Counted from the first letter of the stretch, positions 42,469 through 51,311 are shown. The stretch: DNA of 64,000 nt from Denitratisoma sp. (GCA_032027165.1 JAVSMO010000001.1:2295919-2359918); one strand, 5' to 3'. Translations and numbers: made by a program. Notes: a model not told the origin generated them from the sequence alone.

Positions 42469-43505
42469 TGAAAAGCCATTCGGTCGATATCAGGTATTTC
42501 CTGCCTGTCGAAGTCGAACCGTACATTGATGAGTCCGGCCGTGGCCTTCTGATGCGCATTGCAGAACGGAACCACTTAAGCCACCCCAAACACATACTGG
42601 AAATGCTGCGCCCGCAAGGGCCTCCGAATCTTCTGGAGAAGGACCTGCTACCCTTGTCCGAAACCTGCTCGTGCGATCCGGGACTGCTCGGAATTCTTGC
42701 GATCAGAATGTCCCGCGATAGCCGGGGGATTCGCACCTTTCAGTTGGGAAACCAACGTATTTCCAAAGATTATTTCCTGACCGGCAAAACCGCACGTATT
42801 TGCCCCGAATGCTTGGGCGAATTTTGCTACGCACGCCAAGCGTGGGATCTGACACTGTCGAATGCCTGCCCCATCCACGAAGTATTGCTCGAAGATCGCT
42901 GCCCCGCCTGCTTGCATAACATTGCCGGACTCCGGTCTTCGTTGTTGCACTGCCAATGCGGGTTTCCCTTGACCCGAATCGTTACGCAGGAGGCTACCGA
43001 ATTCGAGATCTTCGTTGCCGGCCTACTGCAGCGTTTCTTTTCGGATTTGAAGCCCGTTTCCATCCATCTACCCGGCCTTATTGCTGATCGGCTGTCGGAC
43101 CTGTCGCTGGACGGGCTGTGCAAGCTCCTATGGTACTTGGGCGTCTATCTCCCCAGCAGGGGGAGCAGGCCCGCCGGTCAATCACGGCGTCGTTACACCG
43201 TCTTTGAAACACGCCGAATACTCGAGGCCGCCTACTCGTATCTCATTGCCTGGCCGAATTTGTATCTGAAGACGCTACGGGATCTGGTCGGACATTCGGG
43301 CCTGGGAAAGGCAAATAGCTTGATGGAGCAATGGTTCGGCTCCATTCATTCTTACCTGATTAATGACATGGACGATTCAGGACTGGGATTTGTACGCACG
43401 GCCTTTGAATTCGAGATTCGGAACATATGGAAAACGATTCACCATTCAAAGCTACCTGCCATAGTTTCGGCGCAAATGGAATTTGACTTTACGGAGGACG
43501 CGTAG
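42468..43505 (+). CDS. tniQ: TniQ/TnsD-family target-selection protein
   Basis: A 345-residue protein with an N-terminal TniQ segment (ESGRGLLMRIAERNHLSHPK) and the TniQ zinc finger (ARICPECLGEF, WDLTLSNACPIHEVLL, EDRCPACLHNI, HCQCGFPL). The C-terminal half (SRRRYTVFETRRILEAAYSY) is probably DNA-binding. TniQ proteins connect the ATPase to the target DNA. The start is a GTG sharing one base with the preceding TAG (TAGTG), and the same junction is used with the next gene. Confidence 0.9.
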   Translation: MKSHSVDIRYFLPVEVEPYIDESGRGLLMRIAERNHLSHPKHILEMLRPQGPPNLLEKDLLPLSETCSCDPGLLGILAIRMSRDSRGIRTFQLGNQRISKDYFLTGKTARICPECLGEFCYARQAWDLTLSNACPIHEVLLEDRCPACLHNIAGLRSSLLHCQCGFPLTRIVTQEATEFEIFVAGLLQRFFSDLKPVSIHLPGLIADRLSDLSLDGLCKLLWYLGVYLPSRGSRPAGQSRRRYTVFETRRILEAAYSYLIAWPNLYLKTLRDLVGHSGLGKANSLMEQWFGSIHSYLINDMDDSGLGFVRTAFEFEIRNIWKTIHHSKLPAIVSAQMEFDFTEDA

Positions 43506-44716
43506 TGAAAGAACAACAACCGGACTCATCGGATATACCTGCAGATTCCAGGAACCATCAGTGGTCCCAACGCATACCTTCAAGGATACGATTTAGACTC
43601 GAAAGGCAACCGTGCACGCGGCAAGAGCTCTACCGCCTGGTGTGGTCATCCCCCATACGAGACCTCTCCGTAAAGCACAACCTATCGGATGTGGCCTTTC
43701 TCAAAATCTGCAAAAGGCACAATATCCCCACGCCACCGAGAGGGCACTGGGCCAAGATCAAGGCTGGGCAATGCATTGCCTCGACCCCTCTTCTGAATCC
43801 AGAGCAAAACCCACTCATATGGCTTCCACAGCCAGAGCAGCATTCGGTCACGCATCCCTTAATTGCGGCTGCCGGTCAAGCATATGCGCTCGAACGTGAA
43901 CTGGGACAGAGCATTTCTGTTTCAAGCACCCTTGACAAACCGGATCCCCTGATCAACCTAACTGCTCAAGCCTTTAAAAGAGCCGTGATCGGTCACACTG
44001 GGCTTATCGAGCAGGTACGGCAGGATCACTTGGATATTCGAGTTTCACGTCGTGAGATCAACCGTGCGCTATGTTTGATGGACGCACTGATCAAAGCCCT
44101 TTCGCAGCGAAGCATCACGACGTCGATATGCGGGAGCGCTACCGTTGTTCACATCTTGGGCGAGACCCTTGCGGTCCAGCTAATCGAAAGAACACGCTTG
44201 AGGTCTGGTAACAAACGCCGGAAGGCTTCGAAGGGAAAGCGTGTCGGCTCCGGCCATTTCGAGTTCCATATCCTGGAAAATCTTCCTGCAGGTATCACCC
44301 GTCTCTGGCGCGACACTCCAAGGTTTCGTCTGGAGTCAAGACTGGCTGAAATCATGGTCGGGTTGCATGCGGCCGCAATTGCAAAGCATGCGCTCCAACA
44401 GACGGGGAACGAATTGCCTGTTACAGAAATGTCCTCGCCGAACGGTGAAAGCCCTCAGGAGACTGAGAGAAAGTTAATCGCCGACCTCGAAGCACATGCA
44501 GAGGTTTGGCATCGTTACAGAAAGATTTCGTCTTATGTTGAAGCTATCGAAAGGCGTCTTGCTGATTCTGACAATAAAGAATTGGGCACCCTAAACGAGT
44601 GGATTACCTTTGCTAAATCTTACTTGGCCAAAATCGACCCGATAGGCCTCGGCTGTGAGCATGTACTTCGTGATTCTGTAGATTTGAATGCGTCTGCGGA
44701 GATTTCATCTCCTTGA
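43505..44716 (+). CDS. Fifth gene of the transposition operon, HTH protein of unknown function
   Basis: A 403-residue soluble protein. Around residues 38-90 it has a helix-turn-helix-like block (CTRQELYRLVWSSPIRDLSV, then ICKRHNIPTPPRGHWAKIKA) known from hypothetical proteins of mobile elements. A basic stretch (SGNKRRKASKGKRVGSGHFE) and a C-terminal helical region follow. The GTG start overlaps the tniQ stop by one base, so it is cotranscribed. The position corresponds to accessory target selectors such as TnsE, but it is not recognisably TnsE. Confidence 0.75.
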   Translation: MKEQQPDSSDIPADSRNHQWSQRIPSRIRFRLERQPCTRQELYRLVWSSPIRDLSVKHNLSDVAFLKICKRHNIPTPPRGHWAKIKAGQCIASTPLLNPEQNPLIWLPQPEQHSVTHPLIAAAGQAYALERELGQSISVSSTLDKPDPLINLTAQAFKRAVIGHTGLIEQVRQDHLDIRVSRREINRALCLMDALIKALSQRSITTSICGSATVVHILGETLAVQLIERTRLRSGNKRRKASKGKRVGSGHFEFHILENLPAGITRLWRDTPRFRLESRLAEIMVGLHAAAIAKHALQQTGNELPVTEMSSPNGESPQETERKLIADLEAHAEVWHRYRKISSYVEAIERRLADSDNKELGTLNEWITFAKSYLAKIDPIGLGCEHVLRDSVDLNASAEISSP

Positions 44717-44738
44717 CCGTAATGCCTCAAGATTTGGG

Positions 44739-44761
44739 AAATATACAGGGTGTGTATATTT
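44739..44761. terminator. AT-rich inverted repeat between convergent genes
   Basis: AAATATACA-GGGTG-TGTATATTT is a perfect 9-bp hairpin in the 55-base gap between the fifth transposition gene and the toxin gene, which face each other. The stem is AT-rich, so it would be a weak bidirectional terminator. Confidence 0.45.
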
Positions 44762-44771
44762 GAATTTATCC

Positions 44772-45473
44772 CTACAGAGGAATTGTCATCCAGTTCTCGC
44801 CCGGGGTTCTTTCAACAGCGATCCCAGTTTCCGTTGTGATGTAGGTCAGATAGCAGACTTGGCGAGGATTCGAAAGGACTGTCTTGTTCAAAATGGCATA
44901 ACACTCCCCGTCGCACCGTGCTGAGCGCGATAGAAGGCCTGGATGCCCTTCCCTATGCATGCGTGCGCCAACCTGCTGAGTAAGGGTGTAGTCTGACGGA
45001 TGGATTAGGTCAGGATAAACACTAACCGCCTTGCGCAAATCCAGCAGCGCCGCATCGCAACGGACCCGGTACACCTTCCGGTCGACCTTGACACCGGGTT
45101 TATTGAAACCGGCATCGTCCAGAAGCTGTTGCCTCCAGTGATGAACCGTTTCGAAGACAGTAGTTTCGATCTGGTCTGCGCCATACCATATCCCAAACGT
45201 TCCGTCCGAGTACCGGCTGCGCATCCAGTTGCGAAAAGGGTAGCCAATCGCCTCGTTCCAGACGGCCTCCTCGAACGGCCGATGAATAATCGGGACGCTC
45301 GATTCGAAGGGTGGCGGCTTGCACTCCATCTCCAGGTTCTGAGCGGCTTGACGCTCACCCGGGTCGTCACTCAGGTCGTCGAAAAGATCCTCTGAAACCC
45401 TCAGAGAAACGATGTTGCGGTACAGATCATCGTGAGTATCCGCGATAACCAGGCTGGAGAAGAGCTTGTCCAA
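44772..45473 (-). CDS. RES-domain toxin (NAD+-degrading type)
   Basis: A 233-residue protein with the RES-domain layout of ParT-like toxins (NWMRSRYSDGTFGIWYGADQ, IETTVFETVHHW, SRSARCDGECYAILNKTVLS). RES toxins consume NAD+ by ADP-ribosylation or phosphorolysis. It is preceded one base upstream by an Xre/MbcA/ParS-type antitoxin gene on the same strand, forming a complete toxin-antitoxin pair. The location inside the transposon suggests element stabilisation. Confidence 0.85.
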   Translation of the reverse strand: MDKLFSSLVIADTHDDLYRNIVSLRVSEDLFDDLSDDPGERQAAQNLEMECKPPPFESSVPIIHRPFEEAVWNEAIGYPFRNWMRSRYSDGTFGIWYGADQIETTVFETVHHWRQQLLDDAGFNKPGVKVDRKVYRVRCDAALLDLRKAVSVYPDLIHPSDYTLTQQVGARMHREGHPGLLSRSARCDGECYAILNKTVLSNPRQVCYLTYITTETGIAVERTPGENWMTIPL

Positions 45474-45474
45474 A

Positions 45475-45867
45475 TCAATGCCCGCGGGCGCGGTCCAGAT
45501 AAGCTCGCACCATCAGTAATCCAGCAAAACCATATTCACTGATGGTTTGGGCCGGAGTGAGCCCCTCGAAGGCGCGGTTTCGGCTACGCATCCATGCATA
45601 AGCCAAGTCCCGGTTGTGGGGGAACAACAACCTTAGGTTCTTGTGAATCCCCAGTAGATGGCCGGCGCGCTCGGCCATGTCGCGGCTTGCCGCAATCGGA
45701 GCCCCTTTCCGGTAACGCGACAGGGCGGATCGATTGTCCAGCGCCAATCCCAGCATATTCAACTGCTCCTCGGTTGTAAGCTGCCAATGCTCGAACAGTT
45801 TCATGAGCATTTTGGCGACGGCGCCACGGTCGGCCTCGCTGTGGGTAACAGCGGCCTGGATAGCCAT
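45475..45867 (-). CDS. Xre/MbcA/ParS-family antitoxin
   Basis: A 130-residue antitoxin from the ATG at 45867 ([15 protein letters not shown]). The N-terminal HTH ([20 protein letters not shown]) is followed by the toxin-binding C-terminal domain ([34 protein letters not shown]). An upstream in-frame ATG at 45888 is possible. It is the first gene of the pair and probably represses its own promoter. Confidence 0.85.
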   Translation of the reverse strand: MAIQAAVTHSEADRGAVAKMLMKLFEHWQLTTEEQLNMLGLALDNRSALSRYRKGAPIAASRDMAERAGHLLGIHKNLRLLFPHNRDLAYAWMRSRNRAFEGLTPAQTISEYGFAGLLMVRAYLDRARGH

Positions 45868-46017
45868 AACTCCCTCCTTTTTATACATCTCACTTGGCTT
45901 GAGTTAATTATAACAATATTTGGTGTAATTGCTACATTGCTGGCCGATATATCTCTTTCCGGTTGCTTGCCAGAGCTATCTATAAACCGGAATGATTTCT
46001 AACTAATTGAAATAAAT

Positions 46018-46153
46018 AAAAGATTTATTTATGATGAAACCCACCCAGACGGGAGTTTAATCTGAGGGATTTGGAGAATTATTTTTGATGGATTTCCGCT
46101 AACCTATTGATTTAAATACATGGTGTCGGGAGTTATTTTTGATGCCCGACACC
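46018..46153. repeat. Putative transposon end: three 12-bp repeats and a terminal inverted repeat
   Basis: TTATTTwTGATG occurs three times in the same orientation (around 46025-46036, 46079-46090 and 46133-46144), each preceded by a G/A-rich stretch. The last copy lies inside GGTGTCGGG (46122-46130) and CCCGACACC (46145-46153). Read on the minus strand, the element would begin TGTCGGGC, matching the TGT...ACA ends of Tn7-like elements. The rest of the 427-base gap 45868-46294 is AT-rich and holds no gene. Confidence 0.5.
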
Positions 46154-46294
46154 GGATTTTTCCAGCGCCCGCGATATCCGGCTACAAGCGATCCCGCTCA
46201 AGGCAAGGGGCTGGCGGGTCGTATATCTTTCCGAAAAGCAAATGATTGCTCGCCGGCACCGGTGCAGCCAACGTATTTGAAAAAGGGGGAGTGG

Positions 46295-47596
46295 ATGGCA
46301 TTGAGCGAAGGCGAACTGCTGCGGGTATTCCAGACCATCATCGACAACCTGCCGAGCGGGGTGACGCTGATGGACAGGGATCTCCGCTTTGTCGCCTGGA
46401 ATTCCGAAATCAAGGAACTACTCAACTTCCCCGACGAGTTGTTCGATCCCGACAATCCCCCCGAACTTTCCAAGGTGGCGCTGTTCAACGCGCGGCGCGG
46501 CGAATACGGGCCGGGCGACCCGGAAGAACAGGCCCGGGCCCTGGTCGCGCGCGCCGCCAAGATGCTGCCGCACGTCTTCGAGCGGACCCGGCCCGACGGC
46601 ACGGTGCTGGAGATCCGCGGACGGCCGCTGCCGAACGGCGGCTTCGTCTCGATCTACACCGACATGACCGAGCGCAAGCGCGCAGAAGAGGAAGTGCGCC
46701 GCACCGCGTCATTCCTGCAGGCGGTGCTCGACCACCTGCCCTTCGGCATGATGGTCGTGGACAAAACCATCCGCTGCCGCTACTGGAACCGCCAGAGCGA
46801 AACCCTGTTCGATCTGCCGCCCGGCTTCGTCCGCCAGGGCATTCCGATGGAAGACGTGGTAAGGCAGATCGCCCGCAACGGCATCTACGGTCCCGGCGAA
46901 ATCGAGGACCATGTCAGCAGGCGGCTGAAGATCATCGGCGGCTTCCAGGAACACGTGGTCGAGTTGACCCGGCCGGACGGACGCAGCCTGCGCGTCATGG
47001 GCGCGCCAGTATTGATCGAGGGCGCGCCCGAGGGCCTGGTGCTGCTGCAGGAGGACATCACCGAGCGCAAGAACCACCAGGCGACGCTGGAGCGCCTCGC
47101 CACCACCGACCACCTGACCGGGCTGCTCAACCGCCGCGCCTTCCTCGACGCGACGGAGAAGGAAATCCGCCGCGCCCACCGCTACGGCCAGCCCCTGGCG
47201 CTGATCATGCTCGACGTCGACCACTTCAAGCGCATCAACGACGGTCATGGCCACCCCGCCGGCGACGAAGTCCTGCGCCGCGTCGCCGGCACCTGCCGGG
47301 ACATGCTGCGCGAGGGCGACCTGATGGGACGGCTCGGCGGCGAGGAGTTCGCCATCACCCTGGTGCAGCCGCCCCTGCAGGTGGCCGCCGCCGTCGCCGA
47401 ACGCCTGCGCAAGGCGGTGGCCGGGCTGGCCATCGAGCACGAGGGCCGGCACATCGGCGTCACCGTCAGCCTCGGCATCGCGGAGATCGGTGGGGACATC
47501 ACCGGCCTCGACCACCTCATCTCGAAGGCCGACGCCTGCTTGTACGCGGCCAAGCGCGACGGCCGCAACCGCGTCGGCGCGGCCTGCGCCGGCTAG
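46295..47596 (+). CDS. Diguanylate cyclase with two PAS-like domains
   Basis: A 433-residue cytosolic c-di-GMP synthase. Two PAS-like sensor domains occupy residues of about 10-130 and 135-260 (TIIDNLPSGVTLMDRDLRFV, AVLDHLPFGMMVVDKTIRCR). The C-terminal GGDEF domain has an active GGEEF signature (MGRLGGEEFAITL) and an inhibitory RxxD site (REGD) five residues before it. The ATG at 46295 has an AAAGGGGGAG site. It is the first chromosomal gene after the putative transposon end. Confidence 0.9.
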   Translation: MALSEGELLRVFQTIIDNLPSGVTLMDRDLRFVAWNSEIKELLNFPDELFDPDNPPELSKVALFNARRGEYGPGDPEEQARALVARAAKMLPHVFERTRPDGTVLEIRGRPLPNGGFVSIYTDMTERKRAEEEVRRTASFLQAVLDHLPFGMMVVDKTIRCRYWNRQSETLFDLPPGFVRQGIPMEDVVRQIARNGIYGPGEIEDHVSRRLKIIGGFQEHVVELTRPDGRSLRVMGAPVLIEGAPEGLVLLQEDITERKNHQATLERLATTDHLTGLLNRRAFLDATEKEIRRAHRYGQPLALIMLDVDHFKRINDGHGHPAGDEVLRRVAGTCRDMLREGDLMGRLGGEEFAITLVQPPLQVAAAVAERLRKAVAGLAIEHEGRHIGVTVSLGIAEIGGDITGLDHLISKADACLYAAKRDGRNRVGAACAG

Positions 47597-47625
47597 GTGC
47601 GGCACGCAGCCGCTACAATGGCGGC

Positions 47626-49068
47626 ATGCGCGCACCCGTATTCCATATTGGCCTCCTGCTGCTCGCCGCGCTGCTGGCGCCGGCAACGGGGCGTACGCAG
47701 ACGGACGAGCGCCTGCCCGTTCCCGTCGCCCGCGCCCTGAAGGCGGCCGGCGTGCCGGCCCCGGCGGTGGCGGTGGTCGTGCAGGACGTCGATGCGCGCC
47801 TGCCGCGCGCCAGCTACAATGCCGCCCAGCCGATGAACCCGGCCTCGGTGATGAAGCTCCTCACCACCTATGCCGCGCTCGAGCTGCTCGGGCCGGCCTA
47901 TACCTGGAAGACCGAGGCCTGGGCGACGGGACCGCTCAAGGACGGCGTGCTCGAGGGCGACCTCCTGCTCAAGGGCTACGGCGATCCCAAGCTGGGCTTC
48001 GAGCAGTTCTGGCTGCTGATGCGCCAGCTGCGCGCGAAGGGCCTGCGCGAGATCCGAGGCGACCTGGTGCTCGACCGCAGCCACTTCGCGCCCGACCAAC
48101 ACGACCCGGCGCGCTTCGACAACGAGCCGCTGCGCCCCTACAACGTCGGGCCGGACGCCCTGCTCCTCAATTACAAATCGATTCGTCTCGGCTTCGTGCC
48201 CGACGAGAAATCGCGCAGCGTCGCCGTCAGCGCCGAACCGGCGCCCGCGCAGCTTGACGTGGTGAGTCTCGTCAAGCTCGGCGAGGGTGCTTGCGGCAGC
48301 GCCTGGTACGACGGGATCCGCATGGATCTCGTCGCGGCCGGCGCGGGCGCGCGGCTGATCCTCACCGGCAGCTACCCGGCGGCCTGCGGCGAGAAGAGCC
48401 GCCACGTCGCCGTTCTGGAGCATCCGCAGTTCGTCGCCGGCGTCTTCCGCCAGCTGTGGAGCGAACTGGGCGGCACTTTCGGCGGCGGCGTGCGCGACGG
48501 TGCCGTCCCCGCCGGGGCGCGCCTGCTGGCGCGCGGCGAGTCGCCACCGCTGGCGGAAGTGGTGCGCGAGATCAACAAGTTCAGCAACAACGTCATGGCG
48601 CGCCAGCTCTGGCTCACGCTGGGCGTGGAGACGGCGAAGCGTCCGGCGCGCAGCGCCGACGCCGAGGCGGCCGTGCGCACCTGGCTGGCGCAGAAGGAAC
48701 TGCGCATGCCCGAGCTTGTCATCGAGAACGGCGCCGGCCTCTCGCGCAGCGACCGCATCAGCGCCGAGAACCTCGGTCGCCTGCTGCTGGCGGCCTATGC
48801 CAGCCCGGTGATGCCGGAGTTCATCGCCTCGCTCCCGCTGGCCGGCATCGACGGCACCATGCGCAAGCGCCTCAACGGCAACGGCGTCGCCGGCCAGGCG
48901 CACGTCAAGACCGGCTACCTCGAGGGCGTGCGCGCGCTGGCCGGCTACGTGCTCGACCGGCGCGGCAAGCGCGTCATCGTCGTGTTCCTCGCCAACCATC
49001 CGAATGCCGCCGCCACCAAAGCGGCGCAGGACGCGCTGCTCGCCTGCGTCTACGAGCGGAGCTGCTGA
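47626..49068 (+). CDS. dacB: D-alanyl-D-alanine carboxypeptidase/endopeptidase (PBP4 type)
   Basis: A 480-residue periplasmic peptidase S13 acting on peptidoglycan. Signal peptide FHIGLLLLAALLAPATG. Catalytic motifs: SxxK in NPASVMKLLTTYAAL, SxN in KFSNNVMARQL and KTG in AHVKTGYLEG. A TACAAT box lies ten bases before the ATG. Its stop overlaps the start of the next small gene (ATGA). Confidence 0.93.
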   Translation: MRAPVFHIGLLLLAALLAPATGRTQTDERLPVPVARALKAAGVPAPAVAVVVQDVDARLPRASYNAAQPMNPASVMKLLTTYAALELLGPAYTWKTEAWATGPLKDGVLEGDLLLKGYGDPKLGFEQFWLLMRQLRAKGLREIRGDLVLDRSHFAPDQHDPARFDNEPLRPYNVGPDALLLNYKSIRLGFVPDEKSRSVAVSAEPAPAQLDVVSLVKLGEGACGSAWYDGIRMDLVAAGAGARLILTGSYPAACGEKSRHVAVLEHPQFVAGVFRQLWSELGGTFGGGVRDGAVPAGARLLARGESPPLAEVVREINKFSNNVMARQLWLTLGVETAKRPARSADAEAAVRTWLAQKELRMPELVIENGAGLSRSDRISAENLGRLLLAAYASPVMPEFIASLPLAGIDGTMRKRLNGNGVAGQAHVKTGYLEGVRALAGYVLDRRGKRVIVVFLANHPNAAATKAAQDALLACVYERSC

Positions 49069-49310
49069 TGCGGCGCCTCGCGCTCCTTGCCGCCGGCTTC
49101 GCCTACATGGTGCTGCTCATCGAGGCGGTGCGCGCCGCCGTCGCCTGGTGGCGCGGCGAGGCGGCATTGGGCATGCTCGATTACGCGCTGATCGGCGCGC
49201 TGCCGCTGCTGGCCTGGATCTGGTGGCGACACCTTTCCATGTTCCGCAAGGACTGCGGCAAGGCCGCCTGCATGCTGCCTGAGGACAATCGACCCCAAGG
49301 GAGGCAATAA
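49068..49310 (+). CDS. Small two-helix membrane protein
   Basis: An 80-residue protein with two hydrophobic segments (LALLAAGFAYMVLLIEAV and MLDYALIGALPLLAWIWW) and a Cys-containing C-terminal tail (MFRKDCGKAACMLPEDN). Translationally coupled to dacB. It is followed directly by the GTG of the peptidase-hydrolase gene. No function recognised. Confidence 0.7.
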   Translation: MRRLALLAAGFAYMVLLIEAVRAAVAWWRGEAALGMLDYALIGALPLLAWIWWRHLSMFRKDCGKAACMLPEDNRPQGRQ

Positions 49311-51305
49311 GTGGCCAGGAAGAAGACTGCGGTGAAGCGCAAGTACGACGCCCGTCCCGACACGCTGGATTTCCGCGACCGCCTGTACGAGCCGACGCTG
49401 GTCGAGGTGCCGCTGCGGCGCAGCCTCGAGGACTACCGCATGGCGAAGGTGCCGGTGCTCGACCAGGGCGAGGAAGGCGCCTGCACCGGCTTCGGCCTGG
49501 CCACGGTGGTGCACTACCTGCTGCGCACGCGCAAGGTGGACCCGGACACGCGGCCGGTCAGCCCGCGCATGCTCTACGAGATGGCGCGGCGCTACGACGA
49601 ATGGAGCGGCGAGGACTATTCCGGCTCCAGTGCGCGCGGCGCCATGAAGGGCTGGCACAAGCACGGCATCTGCAGCGGGGAGGCCTGGCCCTACGCCCCC
49701 GGCCGGGACGGGGAGGTCCTCACCGGCGCGCGCGCCCGCGAGGCGCTGCAGCGGCCGCTCGGCGCCTACCTGCGCGTGAACCACCGCGACATCGTTTCAA
49801 TGCACGCGGCGCTCAGCGAGGTCGGCATCCTCTACGCCACCGCCGCGGTGCATGCCGGCTGGGAAGCCGTCGGCAGCGACGGCGTGATATCCCGCAACGA
49901 CGCGAACGGCGAACCCCATCCGCTGCGCGGCGGCCACGCCTTCGCCATCGTCGCCTACGACGAGCACGGCCTGTGGCTGCAGAATTCCTGGGGCACGGAC
50001 TGGGGCAGGGGCGGCTTCGGCCGACTGAGCTACGACGACTGGCTGGAGAACGGCACCGACGCCTGGGTGGCGCGCCTCGGCGCGCCGATCGAGCTGGCCG
50101 AAGCGAAGAGCAGCGCCGTGCTGCACGGCGCGGGCAGCCGCGGCTCGCGCGCCTACGCCGGCGCCGACCTGCGCCCGCACATCGTCAGCATCGGCAACGA
50201 CGGCCGGCTCTCCGCCAGGGGCCAGTACGGCACCTCGCCGGCCGACGTGCGCGAGATCTTCGAGAATGATTTCACCGAGATCACCAAGAACTGGCCGAAG
50301 AAGCGCCTGCTGCTGTACGCCCACGGCGGCCTGGTGGGCGAGGAGGAAGCGGTCGAGCGCATCGCCCGCGAGCGGCCGCGCCTGCTCGCCAACCAGATCT
50401 ACCCCCTGCACTTCATCTGGCACACCGACTTCTGGAGCATCCTGAAGGACCTGCTCGAGGACGCCCTGCGCCGGCGCCGGCCGGAAGGCGCGCTCGATGC
50501 CTCGAAGGACTTCCTGCTCGACCGGGTGGACGACGGCCTCGAGGCGCTGGCGCGCGCGCTCGGCGGCAAGAAGCTGTGGGACGAGGTCAAGGAGAACGCC
50601 CTCCTCGCCACGCAGCGCCAGGACGGCGGCGCGCGCTTCGTCGCCGAACGCATCCGCGAGCTGCACGGCAAGGAGCCAGGCCTCGAGGTGCATGCGCTCG
50701 CCCACAGCGCCGGCGGCGTATTCCAGGCGCCGCTGATGCAATACCTGTCGGCCGGCGGCCCCATCGGCAGCGGCCCGCTCGCGGGCGAAGCCGGGCTCGG
50801 CGTGAAGGTGGCGACGTGCACGCTGTGGGCGCCGGCCTGCCGCATCGAGCTGTTCAAGGACACCTACCTGCCGGTCATCCGCGCCGGCGGCATCGGCCGC
50901 TTCGCGCTGTACACCCTGAGCGACCAGAAGGAGCAGGACGACGACTGCGCCGGCATCTACAACAAGTCGCTGCTCTACCTGGTGTCGAACGCCGGCGAGG
51001 AGCCGCACCGCATCCCGCTGCTGCGGCCCGACGGCGGGCCGCTGCTCGGCATGCAGAAATACGTGCGGGAAGACGCCGAACTGGCACAACTGTTCGCCGG
51101 CGCGGCCGACTGGGTGGTGGCGCCGAACCAGAAGCCACCCGACTCGCCCGATGCCTCGCGGGCGACGAAACACACCAATATCGACGAGGAGCCGGTGACG
51201 CTGAACGCCACGCTGCACCGCATTCTCGGCCATCCGCCCGTCGAACCGGCGGCCGGCGGCCGCACGAGCGCGGCGGCACGTGCGCTGCGCAAGCGCCTGT
51301 CCTGA
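49311..51305 (+). CDS. Papain-like peptidase fused to an alpha/beta-hydrolase-like domain
   Basis: A 664-residue protein. The N-terminal half is a C1A (papain-like) peptidase domain with the Cys site in DQGEEGACTGFGLATVV, His in LRGGHAFAIVAYDEHG and Asn in LQNSWGTDWGRGGFG. The C-terminal half has a lipase-like nucleophile elbow (ALAHSAGGVFQAPL) after a hydrophobic strand (KKRLLLYAHGGLVG). No signal peptide is seen, so it is probably cytosolic. The GTG start at 49311 has a GGGAGG site. Substrate unknown. Confidence 0.8.
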   Translation: MARKKTAVKRKYDARPDTLDFRDRLYEPTLVEVPLRRSLEDYRMAKVPVLDQGEEGACTGFGLATVVHYLLRTRKVDPDTRPVSPRMLYEMARRYDEWSGEDYSGSSARGAMKGWHKHGICSGEAWPYAPGRDGEVLTGARAREALQRPLGAYLRVNHRDIVSMHAALSEVGILYATAAVHAGWEAVGSDGVISRNDANGEPHPLRGGHAFAIVAYDEHGLWLQNSWGTDWGRGGFGRLSYDDWLENGTDAWVARLGAPIELAEAKSSAVLHGAGSRGSRAYAGADLRPHIVSIGNDGRLSARGQYGTSPADVREIFENDFTEITKNWPKKRLLLYAHGGLVGEEEAVERIARERPRLLANQIYPLHFIWHTDFWSILKDLLEDALRRRRPEGALDASKDFLLDRVDDGLEALARALGGKKLWDEVKENALLATQRQDGGARFVAERIRELHGKEPGLEVHALAHSAGGVFQAPLMQYLSAGGPIGSGPLAGEAGLGVKVATCTLWAPACRIELFKDTYLPVIRAGGIGRFALYTLSDQKEQDDDCAGIYNKSLLYLVSNAGEEPHRIPLLRPDGGPLLGMQKYVREDAELAQLFAGAADWVVAPNQKPPDSPDASRATKHTNIDEEPVTLNATLHRILGHPPVEPAAGGRTSAAARALRKRLS

Positions 51306-51311
51306 GCGGGT

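Noticed and set aside
39410..44716. CRISPR-associated transposon (CAST)
   Set aside because: No cas genes or repeat array accompany the TnsB/TniB-like/TniQ genes in the window.
46122..46153. GGTGTCGGG...CCCGACACC hairpin as a simple terminator
   Set aside because: No T-run after the stem on either strand and the loop holds a repeat found twice more upstream, so a transposon-end role fits better.
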